Origin: Chondrosia reniformis
Taxonomy: Eukaryota; Porifera; Demospongiae; Chondrillida; Chondrillidae
Assembly (NCBI GenBank): GCA_947172415.1
Contig: OX359193.1
Span: 5,326,501-5,390,500, forward strand
Reading direction: 5' to 3'
Length of the DNA stretch: 64,000 nucleotides
Part shown: positions 37,101 through 46,764 of the stretch, piece after piece
Numbering within the stretch: position 1 is the stretch's first letter
Layout: every line of letters starts with the position of its first letter
Program-made: the position numbers and the translations under genes
Notes under the pieces: model-generated
What the model was told of the DNA's origin: nothing
The model's database searches: none
What the model saw: the letters and a program-made list of their open reading frames with translations, nothing else

Positions 37101-38863
37101 GATTCCAAAAATTCTATTGTGGTACCAGTGCCAAAAAAGAGAAGACAAGGGGCTTGTGTGACAGACAACTTCAGAGGTGTATCTTTACTGTCAGTAGTGT
37201 ACAGAGCTATTTGCATTATTATACAAGAGAGGTTGATGCATTTTTGTGCGAGGCAGAAGCTAATAGCAGAGGAACAAGGGGGATTCAGAAGGTTGCAGAG
37301 ACCAGGTGCTTTCTCTGTCCTTACTGGGACAAGTGAGGATGGCATACAGTAAGAACGGTATGATGGGATCCTTTGTAGACTTTAGTAAGGCATAAGGCAG
37401 AGTGGACCAACAAAGGCTATATGGAAAGTACTGGAAGAACTCTAACTTTCCTGGAAGCAGCATATAAAATGATAGATGATATGGTCTTACTGACAGAAAT
37501 GAGGAGATGTTCAAAGACGGACTAAGAAGGAATGGCGGAGGCATTAGAGATTTTAGGAAAGGAGTTACCTGATCCAGGAGTATTTACAATTGAGCTATAG
37601 GACACATTCTGAACTGTGGATTGTGGAGAGCTGCTAAAGAGAAGTGGGAGACAGATCTAGACTTAAAGAGTAAGCCAAAGCTCAACGTTCTTCGGGAGAT
37701 TACTGAAAGAGGGTACAGCTCCAAATGTGTGAAAGTAGGGGACAAGAAGATGAGAAGGATCTCGACTAAACTGAGAGGTGGCACAAACAGACTTAGAATA
37801 GAAACTGGTAGGTGGAGAGGATTAAAAAGAGAGGACAGGGTATGCACTGCATGCAGTGATGGCGGGAGTGGAACATTTTATATTAAGATGCAGTTTAGTA
37901 GAAGAGAGGAAAGATTTGTTTGACAAAATGGAAGAGATGGATGGGGATCTAAAAGAGAAGAGTGAAAAGGAGCAGTTAGCGGCAATTATGGACAGGGCAG
38001 TAAGACAGCCAAGGGTGAGAAAGGCGGTGAAGAAGATATAGGACAAGAGATTCCAGCAGAGCTCCTCTTAGGAAAATGAATGAAGATACACTGTTATATG
38101 ACAGAAGAGAATTTTAATTTTTCTTTTTAAGATTGGTTTCTTGTACAGCACAACATGGGGCAAGTAGCTCTAGTGTGGAGTATGCACACAATACACTCAA
38201 AAATAATATATATATGGGAAATGATGTATTATAGTGTGTTACACTTGACTAAATAGTATGTATATAACAGCATTCAACTTGTTAACTCACTGCTTTTTCT
38301 TGAAGTGGGTGTCAGTAAACCATAGTCCTACATGCAAATTTTATAGTAAAACAGAACATCCTTCATATCCAGGCAGATGAGTGAATTAATAATTTCAGTA
38401 GGCTTACGATTCTTAACGAAACGAGTATAGTTATTTATTATCTCGATCTGACCAACCTTTTTGATCTTTTTTGATAAACCGATTAGATTGACAGCTGGGG
38501 ATTCCATGGCTATCAAAAATTTCTCCAAAGAAGGATTTTCCTCTCCTTCAATCCAATTTTCCAGAATCTCGTAGCATTTTTCATTGTCATTGGCTTCACG
38601 CTTCTTTAAGCTCTTTACTAATTTGTTTTGTCCGAGCTTTGTCCCTAGAAACATCCACTGACTAGCCATTTCGGGTATATAGTCAACGAGCGTCTCAATA
38701 TCCACGTGGGATGATACATCGCCTAACGACGCTGCCGTCGCTTTTGAACTACTAAGCGTTCCTATATAATAGTCCAATTATATCATTAAATCAAAGAGTT
38801 TTCTTTGCATGGCAATAAAAACGTAACCCTACTATACTTACTAGAAGTTTCTTCTTCGGTCAT
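22168..38863 (-). CDS. Predicted death-domain / class-3 lipase / P-loop GTPase protein
   Basis: My model has 11 exons and 1,286 aa: 38842-38863, 38408-38761, 31914-32483, 30007-30090, 29625-29890, 27080-27268, 26481-26873, 24090-25478, 23592-23776, 23121-23292, 22168-22404. All phases agree. Residues about 25-105 resemble a death domain (LVDYIPEMASQWMFLGTKLG). The lipase part has the nucleophile elbow GFSYGG (Ser about 346), a candidate Asp in TGGDPV (about 439) and His in KNVHLEDYF (about 498). A beta-rich stretch follows (about 530-625), then a helical region. The GTPase has P-loop GLMNSGKSS (about 1071), Thr-rich switch SKRTTVPF, DFPGVDD and TFGDQLY. The lipase-to-GTPase part is firm. The link from the death-domain exon across a 5.9-kb intron holding a LINE is less sure; that exon could instead end at a TAG near 38,328 as a separate small gene. 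Family name not recognised. Confidence 0.72.
26051..26431. mobile_element. Large fold-back MITE in an intron of the lipase/GTPase gene
   Basis: The left arm starts near AGGTAAATAAAAA and runs through ACAAAAATGATGTTGGAAGT. The right arm is its reverse complement, ending near TTTACTTGT. Each arm is about 150-190 bp with few mismatches, joined by a short centre containing GTGGGCGCACC. There is no coding capacity. A diverged right half occurs at 39,392-39,598. Confidence 0.82.
27785..28480 (+). mobile_element. 3' fragment of a non-LTR retrotransposon (reverse transcriptase C-terminus)
   Basis: The frame from 27831 encodes PSLDYCDVVWNCNSE, KLEKFQNYADHVILRK, RARRKVHLATMVFKSIN and APLLRP. After a frameshift it continues with SQLWNSLPPDIKKIKF. 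This is the conserved carboxy end of many LINE reverse transcriptases. The 5' part is missing, as is usual for dead-on-arrival copies. It lies in the intron between lipase exons of the host gene, on the opposite strand. Confidence 0.75.
28615..29110 (-). mobile_element. DNA transposon relic with a transposase-like N-terminal helix-turn-helix
   Basis: The ends are inverted repeats: CCGTAAAGCGACAATT at 28617-28632 and AATTGTCGCTTTATGG at 29092-29107, with one mismatch. Inside, the minus strand encodes KQPRKRKAYTVFTAEQRAAI and, after a frameshift, YASENGNVAAVS. The second part resembles the DNA-binding start of a transposase. The rest of the transposase is missing. Confidence 0.6.
30541..30838. 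mobile_element. Dispersed element related to the GC-hairpin element at 46.4 kb
   Basis: Collinear with 46,428-46,740: it shares ATTATGTTAACG(A/T)ATGGCTTCCTGTT, ATCTGTCAAAAAATGGC, ACGAGATATGGCC-like and AACCAGC blocks. The GC-rich terminal hairpins seen at 46.4 kb are eroded here. Non-coding. Confidence 0.6.
30995..31070 (-). repeat. Dispersed repeat, family 3, copy 1
   Basis: On the minus strand it reads GGTTGCTTGCATGCATTCAC, GGGTTAGAGACGATTTGG and TAACTTGCACACAAGGGAC. Related copies are at 39,092-39,165 and 61,209-61,302. Short, non-coding, ends unclear. Confidence 0.5.
31504..31524. other. GC-rich perfect hairpin
   Basis: GGGGCTGCC and GGCAGCCCC are separated by TGT, giving a 9-bp perfect stem in AT-rich sequence. 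It resembles the terminal hairpins of the element at 46,408-46,764. Confidence 0.6.
33725..33800 (+). repeat. Three tandem 25-bp units
   Basis: TTGA(A/C)CTGTGCTGATA(C/T)GA occurs three times in a row with 25-bp spacing. It is in the long intron of the lipase/GTPase gene model. No function is apparent. Confidence 0.75.
35200..38045 (+). mobile_element. Degenerate full-length-type LINE (endonuclease plus reverse transcriptase)
   Basis: Successive broken frames give the order expected of a LINE pol protein. An apurinic-type endonuclease comes first (MMFWNVCEWSRKCMG, FYEPDVLAVVETWL, YGDFNARCGN; 35,330-36,000). A reverse transcriptase block follows (NFRGVSLLSVVYRAI, EEQGGFRR; 37,119-37,350). Last is a C-terminal Cys/His-containing region (LRIETGRWRGL, DRVCTACSD, VEHFILRCSL; 37,760-37,890). 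Frameshifts and stops show it is dead. The stretch 36,080-37,050 does not fit the LINE and carries the inverted repeat AAAGGCGGAG / CTCCGCCTTT, so another element probably inserted there. Confidence 0.78.
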
Positions 38864-39826
38864 TGAAGAACTTAATGTAGGCGTTAACCTTGAAAGTGCC
38901 ACAAAGTTCTAATAAATCGAACATTATGTCATCAAGATATATATGTGGCGATCCCAACGCGGTGTACTATATAAATTTTGTATAATACTCAGTTTTTATG
39001 GGCGAGCAGGGCCTCAGAATTAAGGTGAACATCAATTAGGATAGTTTAATGTATTGTTTTCAGAAATTAGGTTTAGCAGATTTGATTTGCCTTGAGAGGG
39101 AGCTAGGAATGTATCAACTGGCCATGGGTTAGAGCCCATTTGGTAACTTGCACACAAGGGCCATAGGAATCAAACAACATGCCAGGCTGAAACAGATGCT
39201 GCATGAAAATTATGTACTTTGTTTTTATACGTATCTATCATTTAGTTAGCTCTTGTTTCACAATCTGAACAGTCACTAACTTATTGTGCTATATTGTTTA
39301 TTTTCTATCATTTTCTTTTGCAGAAATCAAGTTAATATATCATTATATTATGATATTATAATTGTTACAATCCCTGCTTGCAGTTATCCTGATGTGCCCA
39401 AACATTGAAGTGTGTGTTTGGTTAAGCTTAAATTTCAGTATATATGCCACTTCCGTATGGTTATATATCCTTGTCACATGATCCCTTTCTTAAGCTTGTT
39501 TCGCTACTTTTTGCAGATTTGCTAGTGACTGTTGGAAGTACTGTCATCCCTATACTTCTAATTTCATTTTTTAAATGTTTTTATTTATCTTGTATATATA
39601 GCTATTATATTGTACATGTTGTGTTCATTAATTATTGCTTTATAACTTGCAGGTGCATGAAATTTGTTTGTAGAAATGATTGTAATGGTGTATGCTATAT
39701 ATACAGTACAATAAAAGGTGTATTCCCATTAAAAATAACTATTGGAAGTACAAAAATTAAGAATAAAGTTAAGTAGTTATTACTAGCTCATAAGTAATTA
39801 AACTCTCCAGATATATAACAATATTA
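38864..39826. other. Intergenic stretch between lipase/GTPase gene and copy D
   Basis: It should hold the promoter of the minus-strand death/lipase/GTPase gene near 38.9-39.0 kb; I see no clear TATA box. It contains a family 3 dispersed repeat (39,092-39,165: GAGAGGGAGCTAGGAAT, then AACTTGCACACAAGGGCC) and the half fold-back MITE listed next. No gene is visible. Confidence 0.55.
39392..39598. mobile_element. Diverged right half of the fold-back MITE
   Basis: GATGTGCCCAAACATTGAAG to TAAATGTTTTTATTTATCTT follows the right arm of the element at 26,051-26,431, with substitutions. On the minus strand it provides AATAAA (39580-39585), about 240 bp after the stop of copy D. That gene lacks the poly(A) signal of its paralogues. 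Confidence 0.7.
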
Positions 39827-42800
39827 TTACTGTCCAAAAACATTAAAAATGGCTGGCTGGAGTGAGTCTGTCATGACATCAGCTGCTGCCAAAATGTTGA
39901 GGGCAACCTTTGATATCTGCAACTTAACCAAATCCCAGTCCTCCTCATAGATGGCATCAGTTACGCCAGGGAAAGCACTGCTGGCATAGTAGTTGAAGAC
40001 ACTGGGAGCATACACAGCATGCCTACATACAGTATATACGTACATGAAAAGATACATACAGTATGTACACATGTATACTGTATCAAGAGAGAGTTAAAGA
40101 TATAACATACGTACATAAGTGAAAACCTTTAGAAAGTACAAATTTATACATATTCAAAAACTTTGCATAAACACTAGCCAAATCACAAAACCTTTTTAAT
40201 CAAATGTTTCGGCAACATACGGCTGCCTTCATCAGTGAATAATTAACACTTACAAGCACACATGTATAAATACACTGATGAAGGCAGCCGTAGGTACGTT
40301 TGATTAAAACGTTTTTGTGCTTTGGCTAGTGTTTACGCAAAGGTTTCGAAGATGAGTCTTCCTAACCACTCAGGCCTTTATCAAAACATACATACTTGAA
40401 GAACGGTCTATTTGGTAGACCTTCAGGAATAAGGAAAGACCTCTCAATGTTAATCAACTTATTGTTAAGCACTCTCCATTTCATTAGTCTGATAAAGTAG
40501 AGAGGAAAACAGTAATTCAGTACAGACAAGTACAAGTACATATGTGTACATTGATCAGTATGACAACTCACCTTGATGTGTCATTCTCAGACTTTTTGTT
40601 AACATATTCAGTTGCGTTTTTAAGTGTGACAGCAGCTTTCTGAAATGTCAGGATGCTCTCACTTAAGAAATCTAGTAAAACCAGATAGTTTCATTTAGTT
40701 GAGAGTATAGGCATTCTTAAAATCAAACACACTATTTTAAACAAATAAATTCCTAAATTACAGTACAAAACGACACATTGATTTTTATTTCAGACATTTT
40801 TTTAGAATTTCCTTTAAACAACAACAAGATAGGTGCTCCAAAACATGCTCATATGCACTCACTCAATGTTATATTTTCTTGTGCAAGCTGCTTAAAGTAA
40901 CTATTGTTTAAGCCTGTGAAAAGTTCCTTCAATTTCTCTCCATATTCTACCACTCCAAACGGGATGACTGGAGTGGTTACCAGGATCAGAGCCATCTTGG
41001 ACCAGACCTGACTAACTGCTCTGTGATGGGTGAAGTTGCCATCAACAAAATTCTTCATCCAGTAGTATGTGTCATGAATGGAATGATATACTGGGTAACC
41101 AGCATAGGTGACATTTTTCTATATAAAAAGCAAGAAGTAATTCACAATAAATAAATATGCATATAGCTATATACACTTGGTTCATGATTTAAATTATGAA
41201 CCTAAATCAAAAATCAAGAAGGATGTTATGCAGTGTTTAAATACAGAAAGTCAGTTTAGCACTTCTTCAGTGACTGATATGTTGGTCCTCTTTTATAGGC
41301 ATATGTGATGATATCAACGATTACATCATTTCTGGAGGAAGAAGAAGTGTTGGTAAACCGCTTTTTAAGATGATGCCTTGATCTAAGTTCATTCTAACTG
41401 ATACTTTTCAAAGCTTCCTTGATTATTCTTTTATGCCAGTTCTTCTCCTTGTCCATTACTTTGGTTTGGCTCCATCCAATGGAACAGCTAGTTTTTAGGG
41501 AGTGAACAGCTCTAGGCCACTATTCACATCCCCTATCTGACAGCACATTAATACTCTGCCAGCCAGACTTTCAGCATTCTTCCTGTCTCTCCAGTGTATA
41601 CTGCAGGAAAGGCATCGGGGTCAAAACATCCGAGAAAAGATTTAATTACTAAACTTCGTCTTTAGATGCTCAATGAATCGAAAGATGAACCATTCAAAAG
41701 ATAAGTTTGATGCAGTTAGAAAAAAAATCCATATTCTATTAACAATTAAGAAACAACATTTGGTCACTTACATAATAGTATGTATACCACAAGTCACAGG
41801 AGGTGACACCAATGTTCTGGAGAAAGCCAGTAAAATCACTTCCAGAGCCAAGCCCAAAAACCCTATTAATATAAGGAACTCTAGCGTCAAGGATATAGAT
41901 GATCAGCCAAAGAAAGAGATAGACACTGGGGGCAATGTGAAATGTGAAAGACAAGCTAAGAAGGTTTTTAGTTAATATGTGTACATGTATACGTAGTTGT
42001 GGTAATATTATCAAGAACTCGGTTACAGTGCCTAGTGCAATATATAAACTACAAGTTCAGTGTGCAGCAATATTAGTCAACTGTCTAACAGAAGATCAAG
42101 AAGAAGACACATTCTTAAGATCAAGAAGAATACAAAATTTTCCATGCAGGGTCTCTGATGAAGGGTGGAATTCCCAGAAACAGCCATCTGGCCAAGTGAA
42201 GAAGAAGAAGAGAAAAAGGATGGTACAGTAGAGAAGAATATAATAAAAGGAGAAATTACTTATATCCTCAAACAAAACTCTCATAAGTTTATATAGTTCC
42301 CTATAGGCCTTTACTCTAAAGTAAAGAAAGAAAATGGTGTATTGATAATTCATGAATGTACGCACGTATATGTAATTCCTATACATACAAAATCTCAATC
42401 ACAAAATAATATTCATCAACTTTGGAAATATACAGCCACTTACATACATAATTTACAATTTTGTGTACTAGCTGACTAGTATATATGTATGTCAGCATGC
42501 AAGTAAAGTATACAACGGATTCATAATGTAGTTCTATAAACAAGGAAAATAAAGCCACATACAAAACAGATATCATGTACACTAGCTATAGATAGAGCCC
42601 TACAGGTCCACTGCTCAACACTGACTTGTAGTATTAGTATGTGGTACAGTACAGTGGATGCTATAGTGAGTAACAATGCTTACAGAGGTACTTTGGATGA
42701 GGGAGAGTACTTTAACCATTCTTCATATACACTGATACTTTGGTCATTAGGACTCTTAACCTGAGATACGAAACATTCCGTGAGATACAATTATAACGAA

Positions 42801-45800
42801 ACACATTAAATATTTACCATTTTGGTGGCATTATATAGAAGTGGTATCAACAGAGGGGAAGACCCTGCTCCAAAGTGTTGAAATCCTGTGTTAAATGAAG
42901 GATAAGAAAGAGTAACCCTCCAAATACTGCACTGTTCCACAAGCTATCATACCTCCAATAGCAACATCAACATTCAGGTATGCTACAGCATCTGAAAACA
43001 AACGCTTGGCATACAACTGCATTATATGAAGGGAAATACAAAAGGTGCAGTTAGCATTTTGTAAACAACACCTCCAATAGTGCCTAAATGATCTATACGT
43101 ACTTCATTGAAAGAAAATACCAACATTAGAGGAGCAAGTGAAAGACATACATATATAATGGGGCTAAAAATGCTGTATACCTCTACATATTCTACTGATC
43201 CAAGTAGTCCATATTCCTCAGCATCCCAACTACAAAGCATAATTGTTCTTCCTGGTCTCCAACCTATGTAGGTCAAGGAATTAAAATTTACACAAGACCA
43301 AGAGTGCTTGTATCGAAAAGGATTGCAAAATGTTAGGTCAAATTAGGTACAGTTTTATTTAAATGCCTAACCATCCTTCCTTAGGTCCCCAAGTGCATAT
43401 CCAATCTCCATCATAGCAGTTGTGCCACTACTGGGGTCTGCTCCTCCAAATGTCCATGCATCTCTATGGTTACCAATCAGGATGGGGTGATCTGATTGGA
43501 CAGGATATACAAATGAATCTTACTCTCTATTCAATATAGGTTTAACTACAAATATACTACATATACCATATGTACATATATAATGTACACTATCTAATAA
43601 TTGATATCTAGCTCATTCAACACTTTGGACAAGAGATACATACACAGCGACTCATTGGCTAAGATGGCCCCTCCCACTGGAAATGGGCTGGGTCTTTTTG
43701 ATTATCAGCTTGTACTGATGAAGAGAATCACCACTGATTAAGAATGTAAACCAGTTATTAGTTGTACAGTAGTTAGCTTAAGAGGGAGAGCATGAAGGGA
43801 GCATTGCTATGGCAGTTGTGGCTCAGTGGCAGAGCAACTGGTGGTCACAACCAACTGTCCTGGGTTTGATTCCCAGTGATTGCTTCTTTTGTGTTTTTCC
43901 CTCTTCATGATGTTTGATAATGATTATTTGTGGTTTGATTATCACATCGATTATTCATATGCATATCACCTGGTTCTTGACTTCCATATATGGTACCTAT
44001 TACATCAACAATCTTTCTAGTTTCTAAGTAGTTGTTCACTTCAATGTAGGCATTACTACAAAAACAAAACAGCAAATATTCTAATGAATGTATGTTTAAT
44101 ATACCGTTCAGGGTTTCATTAAGAATTCATAAAGAATGTATCGTGTCAAAGATGTTTACTATTCTGTTTATAAATAATACAATATATTATTAAAAATTAA
44201 TACTTCTAGATGGTGTTAAATTTTCCTGTGTACTTACTATGAGCTATAAGGGTCTTTGAATCCAGGGCCAATGTAGTAAGTAAAATTCAGTTGTCCCTGC
44301 CAGTCACTCGGAGCTTCATTACTCTGATCCATTTTACTGAGTTGCAATAAAAATAGACTTTACAGTTGGGTGTGATGTATTGTATAACATCAAATTATGG
44401 CAAACCTTAGGAATTCATATGCATCTTTATATGAAAGTGGAGTGACAGGAATGGAAGGATATGCTCCATTCTTTTGGGCATATTCATAGCTATCTCGATA
44501 TACACCATCTAGATATAGGAATTTCACAAATACATGCATACTGAAAGTCAAAGTGCTCTTACTTACCAATGGAAGGTCTCAGCTGTGTTAAACTGTCTCC
44601 CTCCCAAACCATCACTGAGCCCCTCTGAAGTCCTGTGTCAGGCAAGCTCCAGCCCTTTGGATATGAAGGAAGTCCACCTTTTGGAGCATAGTCAGCTGGA
44701 TCAGAATACATGACTAATCCAATGCAGCCATTTTGTTCTGCAAGTTGAGCCTAACATTGGAGAATGGAGCAAATTTTGATAGTGATCATTTGTACAGTCA
44801 TCTTATAATATAAATTGCTTCATGAATTACTTTGGTTCCTCTAAAGATCTTCCCATAGCGTGCTATGCACACACTTCCATTCACAGATATACTTTTGTTA
44901 AAAGACAGGTACTCAAAGTCCTCTCTGCGACCATAATTCACATATACAAGTTTACCCTATACAAACAGACAGACAAGTTAGAAGGCAAAGAAGTGATGAA
45001 ACTATATATTAATAGATTATATTACTATGGTATATTGTAACTTGCACTGTATATAGGAATGATGCTACCTTTCCTATGTTTACAAGTTCAACACCACTCA
45101 AATATCATCACACAAGTAATGCAAGATGCAGTATCATACTGTAGCACTGCCTTTCCCCGAGTAGGCATTAAAGGGGCGGGGCACTCCAGTCTGATTCTCA
45201 TCTTCTGTGAGAGGTGGCTCCAGACTAGCTGTTGGAGAGTCATAGTACACACTTCCATTTTCAAATTGGATTTGAAACTTGTTAGGATTGGTATCATTTG
45301 GATACTGCAAGAGGACACTAAAGTTGACCATTTCAACTTTATCAAACTTCAATGACTTCCATTCATCAGCTACAAAAGCTGCCAACTCAATGTTAGTATC
45401 CATTCCAGCAATATGTGGTTTCTTGGTTAGTGTCCTACACAAAAGGTTTAGCATGCATAGTAGAAACATTATTACAGGCTACCATCTGCTTGGGGTAATC
45501 TATATATAGCAACCCTTACCCTTATACACAAATGAAATCAAAAGCATTCACTAAATTTAAAGCTTAGATAATTCAAACTTAAAATCACACCAAAATGTCG
45601 GGCAAATAGTTTAATATTTTATTTTAGTGATTGGTTGCCTTGTCTCACCTACTTAGTTTGCTACTCTGATATTATTGATCTTTACAGTGACTATTTGTAT
45701 ACAGTCCATTTTCAAAATGTTTTTAAGTATGTATGCATACTCAGTAACCATTACTCAATAACACTGTTGGCTTCTCAATTAGGATTCTTCAATTACAGTC

Positions 45801-46333
45801 TCACATAAGATACATGCCCACTTTAATGCTATTTAAGATCATATCACTACTTCTACTTTATCAAGCCCATAAATTTACAACAATTTTTCTATAGAGATTA
45901 ATGATCGAGACTAGTAATTTAGGGCAACATGTTTTGCTTCCAATTCCCATGTAAGCTAGAAAATGTGGAAGTAAAGCTATGGCTATTGCTTTCTCTCTTA
46001 CTTTAAGGTCTGGTTAATTCGTTCTGTCTTCAAAAGATCGTCTATTTTATCTAAAACTGACACCATCTTCCCGTCATATCGAAGAAGGGCACCCCATGCT
46101 AGTTCTGTTTGTACTGGTCCGGCGGAAGGACAAGCGTTAGACCCGCTTCCAGAACTTTCAGTAATTCCGAACACAGCATAGCCGATACCAATTCCCACTC
46201 CAATAAACAGAATAGCTAAAACTAGCAATACAACGAAGCATGCAGCCAAGGAGATGTAACTGCGTTTCTTTCCAGATGCTTTGGCATCTGTTCGAAAAAG
46301 CAGTTTGTTTGTCTCCTCGTGACCATCAGCCAT
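39827..46333 (-). CDS. Glutamate carboxypeptidase II / NAALADase-like M28 metallopeptidase, copy D
   Basis: A predicted 790-aa type II membrane peptidase, complete. Exons in transcript order: 46002-46333, 45140-45434, 44831-44956, 44567-44750, 44406-44508, 44238-44336, 43970-44055, 43372-43491, 43181-43263, 42953-43016, 42818-42885, 42684-42760, 41772-41862, 40863-41118, 40572-40671, 40396-40488, 39827-40022. The start [12 protein letters not shown] aligns with copy A. The membrane anchor, PA and M28 regions, both metal-ligand sets and the catalytic Glu are intact. The pocket segment reads [10 protein letters not shown]. Introns 6, 9 and 10 are nearly identical to copy A, while introns 7 and 14 match copy B, so the gene is a mosaic. 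Homology to the other copies ends within a few bases after the stop codon. Its 5' neighbour on the same strand is mevalonate kinase. Confidence 0.93.
40156..40347. mobile_element. Fold-back element in intron 16 of copy D
   Basis: The arms are inverted copies: TTGCATAAACACTAGCCAAA at the left and TTTGGCTAGTGTTTACGCAA at the right. They continue through CGGCTGCCTTCATCAGTG / CACTGATGAAGGCAGCCG around a 35-bp centre. Arms are about 75-80 bp. It is absent from the same intron of copies A, B and C. Confidence 0.82.
40206..40235 (-). ncRNA. Hammerhead-like core in a fold-back element arm
   Basis: The minus strand reads CTGATGA, then a six-pair stem (GGCAGC / GTTGCC) with a CGTAT loop, then GAAAC. 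This is the central part of a hammerhead. I cannot identify a convincing stem III followed by GUC, and the opposite arm has lost GAAA, so this is a relic or a look-alike. Confidence 0.4.
41380..41625 (-). mobile_element. GIY-YIG endonuclease fragment of a Penelope-like retroelement
   Basis: The minus strand encodes, with frameshifts, [17 protein letters not shown], then RAVHSLK and [15 protein letters not shown]. It ends with [10 protein letters not shown]. This order (YTGETGR, then a GW..K..D.E motif, then R...EA) is typical of the C-terminal endonuclease of Penelope-like elements. It lies in intron 13 of copy D and abuts a family 2 repeat remnant (41,600-41,738). Confidence 0.6.
42070..42330 (-). 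mobile_element. Family 1 dispersed repeat, inverted copy in an intron of D
   Basis: The reverse complement of the 8.7-kb element: TGATGAAGGGTGGAATTCCC, the purine-rich stretch and TATAGTTCCCTATAGGCC occur in reversed order. Copies A and B lack an insertion at this site, so it is specific to D. Confidence 0.65.
42146..42199 (+). ncRNA. Hammerhead-ribozyme-like motif, degenerate
   Basis: The plus strand reads CTGATGA, GGG..CCC, GAAAC, AGCC and ATC. The core is present, but the cleavage triplet context is ATC instead of GTC, which leaves a C-A mismatch in the short stem III. Stem I (GGGTCT / TGGCCA) is partly unpaired. Confidence 0.4.
43812..43884 (+). ncRNA. tRNA-like sequence, probably a tRNA-derived SINE head
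   Basis: The A box TGGCTCAGTGGCAGAGC and B box GGTTTGATTCC are well kept. A 7-bp acceptor stem forms, with G-U pairs (GCAGTTG / TGATTGC). The D stem is GCTC / GAGC and the T stem CTGGG / CCCAG. The anticodon arm pairs imperfectly and lacks U33, so a working tRNA is unlikely. It sits in intron 7 of copy D and is followed by a tail (ATTTGTGGTTTGATTATCAC) that recurs at 48,608-48,650. Confidence 0.6.
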
Positions 46334-46407
46334 TTTGTGCCTCTTCCGTGCTACGCGTGTTAGAGTCCACTTGCCCTAGACTAGCAATAAATAGGAAATG
46401 TAGTTTT

Positions 46408-46764
46408 GGGGCGCCGCAGGCGCCCCTATATTGTTTTCAGAAATTATGTTAACGTATGGCTTCCTGTTCGTAGTCTTGTATATATATATATATCTGTCAA
46501 AAAATGGCGGACGTTCGGCTAGCTTTCGTTTTCTAGCTTAAAATTAGCTTTCTCTTCCTTAGCGTAGAACATTGAACGAACGAAATGGACTTAAAAACCA
46601 CCCTTACTAATACTATGTAACGTAAAGCTTGCGCAAAAACGTTTTCTACGAGATATGGCCTTGAAAAATTGACGGCCAGCAAGAGTCGATCGGAAATCGG
46701 TTAACCGTATATCTATGAGAACCAGCCAAGTAGTTCGAGTTTACTTAGGGGCGCCTGGCGCCCC
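46408..46764. mobile_element. Element bounded by GC-rich terminal hairpins
   Basis: The left end is GGGGCGCC-GCA-GGCGCCCC (46408-46426) and the right end is GGGGCGCC-T-GGCGCCCC (46748-46764). Both are perfect 8-bp hairpins in AT-rich surroundings. The interior is collinear with 30,541-30,838 and non-coding. It lies between the start of copy D and the 3' end of mevalonate kinase and is absent upstream of copy B. Confidence 0.75.

Noticed and set aside
43812..43884. Functional tRNA gene
   Set aside because: The anticodon stem pairs imperfectly, the base before the anticodon is not T, and a repeat-like tail follows. A SINE head fits better.
45059..45355. 98-aa plus-strand frame repeated in A, B and D
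   Set aside because: Its apparent conservation comes from being antisense to the conserved exon 2.
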